The translations under genes and the position numbers were made by a program. Shown piece after piece: positions 51,812 to 54,249 of a DNA stretch of 54,249 nucleotides (positions are counted from its first letter, which is position 1; each line of letters starts with the position of its first letter). A model generated the notes under the pieces. The model ran no database searches, was not told where the DNA came from, and was given only the letters and a program-made list of their open reading frames with translations. Origin of the DNA: an uncultured Lachnospiraceae bacterium (GTDB lineage: Bacteria > Bacillota > Clostridia > Lachnospirales > Lachnospiraceae); contig CAJUHN010000002.1 of NCBI GenBank assembly GCA_910585935.1, positions 1 to 54,249 on the forward strand. Direction: 5' to 3'.

Positions 51812-52765
51812 TTGAAAAAAGAAGTTGCCTATCAAAATAAAGATATTTGTAGTAAAATATTTGCAGAAAAATTAGCCGGAAAATCTTTTCAGGTCTATGG
51901 AGTGGATTTACCGAAGATTAAACAAGTACTTCCTACTAATTTACCAGCCATTCAAGCGAATGAGCTGCGAATGGATAATTTATTTTTATTAGAAGATGAT
52001 ACTTTTTTATTAGTAGATTATGAAAGTGCTTATAAAGAAGAAAATAAACTGAAATATTTAGAATATATTCTTCGTGTTTTAAAAATTTACCAAACAGAAT
52101 ATGGATTAAATATGAAAATACGTTTATTAGTAATATATACAACAGATGTATCAAGAGAACATGTATCTTCTATTTTAGATGTATATAGTTTGAAAATGAA
52201 GTTATCTCAAGCATTTCTATCAGAATTAAATTCTGAAACAATAAAAGAAACAATTACAGAAAAAATAAAACAGAAAAAATCCTTAACAGAAACAGAATTG
52301 ATGCAAGCTATTATTCTTCCCTTAACTTATAAAGGAGAAACTAAGAAAAAAGAAAGTATCAAAGAATTATTTGAATTAATGAAAGAAATTAAAGAAGAAG
52401 AAACCCAATTATTTTTATTATCTGGAATTTTAGTATTTACAGATAAAGTAATTGACAAAGAAACCGCTAAACAAATAAAGGAGTGGATAAGAATGACCAA
52501 AGTAGCCAGATTATATGAAGAAGAAAAGATTGAAGCTGTAAATGAAGCTGTAAACGAGGCTGTAACTAGAACTATTCAACAAAAAGAGAAAGAAAAGGAA
52601 AGAGCCATTCAACAGAAAGAAAAAGAAAAGGAAAGAGCCATTCATCAAATGGTCAAAAAAATGTTAGAAAAAAATGTTGATATTTTAAATATCATGGAAA
52701 TAACAGGACTCACAAAAAAAATGATTGAAAAGATACAACAAGAAGTTATAGAAACAGAAAACTAA
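51812..52765 (+). CDS. Rpn/PD-(D/E)xK-type nuclease-like protein
   Basis: A 317-residue protein, started at TTG 51812 with AGGAGGAAAG upstream. Residues ~40-110 ('MDNLFLLEDDTFLLVDYESAYKEENKLKYLEYILRVLK') have the D...(D/E)xE pattern of Rpn-like transposase-associated nucleases, a group expanded in gut clostridia. Residues ~245-290 are a charged coiled region built from tandem repeats. The end ('MLEKNVDILNIMEITGLTKKMIEKIQ') matches the short helical motif found at the C-terminus of many such proteins. Proposed role: DNA cleavage that promotes recombination; not certain. Confidence 0.72.
   Translation: MKKEVAYQNKDICSKIFAEKLAGKSFQVYGVDLPKIKQVLPTNLPAIQANELRMDNLFLLEDDTFLLVDYESAYKEENKLKYLEYILRVLKIYQTEYGLNMKIRLLVIYTTDVSREHVSSILDVYSLKMKLSQAFLSELNSETIKETITEKIKQKKSLTETELMQAIILPLTYKGETKKKESIKELFELMKEIKEEETQLFLLSGILVFTDKVIDKETAKQIKEWIRMTKVARLYEEEKIEAVNEAVNEAVTRTIQQKEKEKERAIQQKEKEKERAIHQMVKKMLEKNVDILNIMEITGLTKKMIEKIQQEVIETEN
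52574..52639 (+). repeat. 33-bp tandem repeat inside the Rpn-like gene
   Basis: Two in-frame 33-base units (52574-52606 and 52607-52639) encode 'IQQKEKEKERA' twice; a partial third begins at 52640. Just before, 12-base units encode 'AVNE' twice. Being multiples of three, copy-number changes would alter coiled-coil length without a frameshift. Confidence 0.85.
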
Positions 52766-52775
52766 AAAAAGTTTG

Positions 52776-52826
52776 AATGATCTAAAAGATTTTCTGATAA
52801 GTAATATCTTTTAGATCATTTTAAAT
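52776..52826 (+). terminator. Terminator of the Rpn-like gene
   Basis: AATGATCTAAAAGAT (52776-52790) and ATCTTTTAGATCATT (52806-52820) are a perfect 15-bp inverted repeat followed by TTAAATAG; an A run precedes it. Confidence 0.82.
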
Positions 52827-52869
52827 AGAATAATAGAATACATCCAAACAATTACAATTTAAAATCAAA

Positions 52870-53018
52870 GGTTCACTACAACAAACAAATATCTTCCAAC
52901 AAAATAGTTCTCTCTATAAGAAACTACACAATACTAAGTTCATGATTCTTAACAACTTTGTTCTTAAGTACCAATATTTTCTAAAGTTCTTTTTCCTAAA
53001 TATTCTCCTGCTATAACA
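52870..53018 (-). repeat. Structured intergenic element, decayed copy (-)
   Basis: The order of landmarks is kept with many substitutions: GGTTCAC start, 'ATCTTCCAAC', 'TACTAAGTTC', 'TTCTTAAGTACCAATATTTTCTAAAG' (split over 52,961-52,986) and 'CTCCTGCTATAAC'. The GNRA hairpin and stems are largely lost. It is an old, decayed copy in minus orientation. Confidence 0.6.
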
Positions 53019-53044
53019 CCCCTTTTTAACTCTAATTTATTTTT

Positions 53045-53911
53045 TTATGACCATATTGCCATTACAAGTGTCCCTAGAACCATCAAAAGAAGTCCGATAA
53101 ACGCCTTTTTACTAAGCTTTTCTTTAAAAACAAGATAAGAAAATATCACGGTTACTATAATACTCAATTTATCAATCGGCACTACTACACTGACAATTCC
53201 ATTTTGAATAGCATAATAATAACATAACCATGAAGCCCCAGTTGCAATACCAGAAAAAAATATGTAGGCAAATTCTTTCTTATTGACCTCTTTTATTTGT
53301 GCCTGTTTTTTTTTCATAAATACAATAACCCACGCCATAACAAGTACAACACTTGTCCGAATTGCTGTGCCAAGATTTGATTCAACCCCTGTGATTCCAA
53401 TCTTTGCAAGAATAGAAGTAAGTGCAGCAAATATAGCAGAAAGAACAGCATAGATCAGCCACCCACGTTCCTCACATATCCCATCACCTTGTTTTTTTTC
53501 AATCATCAAAAAAATTCCAATAGTGAGAATTACAGTGCCGATTAGTTTCACTCCTAAATTTTGTATCTCTCCAAACAAAATAATAGCCGCCAATACAGAT
53601 AAAATAGTACTAGATTTATCAATCGGCACAACCTTATTCACATCTCCTATAGATAAAGCCTTAAAATAACATATCCATGATGCCCCTGTTGCTAAACCAG
53701 ACAAAATCAGAAATACTAATGATTTCCCATCAATCTCTATAATTGTCCCCACTGAACCCACCACAAATACCATAATCCATGAAAACAACAATACCACAAC
53801 TGTTCTTAACGCAGTCACTACATCTGAATCTGTTTTTTTAATCCCACATTTTGCAAGAATTGATGTAATCCCTGCAAAAAAAGCAGATAAGATCGCCATA
53901 ATAAGCCACAT
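53045..53911 (-). CDS. EamA-family (DMT) transporter
   Basis: A 288-residue membrane protein with ten TM segments in two homologous halves; both contain 'ILAKxGIxxxxSxxxTAxRTxVVLxxxW', 'GxATGASWxCYxxA' and 'VVPIDKxSxIxxV', a clear internal duplication. EamA proteins export amino acids or metabolites; the substrate is unknown. The ATG at 53911 has GGAGGG eight bases upstream and is preferred over 53932. The gene lies between a decayed minus copy and plus copy 12 of the intergenic element. Confidence 0.9.
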   Translation of the reverse strand: MWLIMAILSAFFAGITSILAKCGIKKTDSDVVTALRTVVVLLFSWIMVFVVGSVGTIIEIDGKSLVFLILSGLATGASWICYFKALSIGDVNKVVPIDKSSTILSVLAAIILFGEIQNLGVKLIGTVILTIGIFLMIEKKQGDGICEERGWLIYAVLSAIFAALTSILAKIGITGVESNLGTAIRTSVVLVMAWVIVFMKKKQAQIKEVNKKEFAYIFFSGIATGASWLCYYYAIQNGIVSVVVPIDKLSIIVTVIFSYLVFKEKLSKKAFIGLLLMVLGTLVMAIWS

Positions 53912-54187
53912 CTTTTTTCCCTCCATACTCATATTCCAAGCCCCATTTTACTACATAATCCCAACCTCATCTTCAAAATAAATCTCATCCTTTTCAATTC
54001 CCATACCTCAAATAATACCCAAATTAATTTTCCTCTACCCCGTCACAACCCTATTCCCTAAATCAAACTCTATACCAATATCCCCCTCACCTTCCTAACT
54101 AATCCCATTTAATTTTCTATTCCATTTATCATCATAAAATATAACATTCTCTTCTCAAAAATCAAAAAAAATAGAACAGCCAACAAC

Positions 54188-54249
54188 CTAGCGAAGGCAA
54201 GGAAGTATTCCAAAAGAAGCCCCTTGGAAGACGTTGGTACTTAATAAGC
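54188..54249 (+). repeat. Structured intergenic element, copy 12 (+), cut by the window end
   Basis: It starts with CTAGC (54188-54192), left arm GGCAAGGAAGTATTCC and AAGAAGCCCCTTGGAAGACG, and runs off the window. Left flank AGAACAGCCAAC. The stretch 53912-54187 has no gene. Confidence 0.85.

Noticed and set aside
19416..54249. CRISPR array or tandem repeats
   Set aside because: The copies are ~155 nt, dispersed over 35 kb and alternate in orientation. There are no regular spacers and no cas genes.

Overview
The window looks like part of a chromosome from a motile, AT-rich Lachnospiraceae-type clostridium (Bacillota). The reasons are the low-GC Gram-positive gene style (strong GGAGG ribosome binding sites, Met T-box leader, RNPP-type regulators), a flagellin/FliS pair, NADP-type glutamate dehydrogenase, and several protein families that I associate with Lachnospiraceae only. 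The genus is not determined.

Region 1 (1-1,700) is insertion-sequence debris. An IS982-family element has landed in an IS4-family transposase gene that itself carries two in-frame TGA stops. Region 2 (1,970-17,907), on the minus strand and extremely AT-rich, is a biosynthetic island for a ribosomally made, modified peptide (RiPP). Transcription runs right to left. It starts with a BtrH-like acyltransferase (interrupted by a TGA), then a radical-SAM-like protein without the cluster cysteines, a radical SAM/SPASM enzyme, an M16-type peptidase, a second radical SAM/SPASM enzyme and an HPr-kinase-like kinase. Two 47-residue precursor peptides follow, neither in the supplied ORF predictions, with an identical CGCTGKSCQSGWLS core. 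After a terminator and a new promoter come an ABC exporter, a two-TM protein, a nucleotidyltransferase, a VOC protein, an acyl carrier protein and an FkbH-like glyceryl-loading enzyme. Two tandem HTH-TPR (RNPP) regulators sit upstream. I know of no described RiPP class with this set. My reading is a Cys-containing peptide crosslinked by radical SAM chemistry, possibly further phosphorylated and acylated from glyceryl-ACP, cut by the M16 peptidase and exported.

Region 3 (18,500-54,249) is ordinary chromosome: an acetyltransferase; DUF protein-rsmA-tatD-metG with a T-box; gdhA; two lipoproteins; marR and a cysteine hydrolase; fliS, flagellin and a FliK-like protein; a three-gene foreign-looking module; glgB with a GH13 amylase and a TetR regulator; an aconitase; a zinc-ribbon membrane protein; an Rpn-like nuclease; and an EamA transporter.

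Scattered through region 3, and absent from regions 1-2, are 13 copies (one cut by the window end, one decayed) of a ~155-nt intergenic element. Its core has conserved blocks, a GNRA-type loop and several stems. The outer stem has a different sequence in almost every copy, yet its two arms remain complementary within each copy, which is strong covariation. The 13 copies alternate strictly in orientation (+,-,+,-...). They therefore form divergent pairs separated either by 0.1-0.26 kb or by 1.2-3.2 kb of cargo, some of which carries recombinase or transposase remnants. This family, and the RiPP island, are the two things most worth following up.
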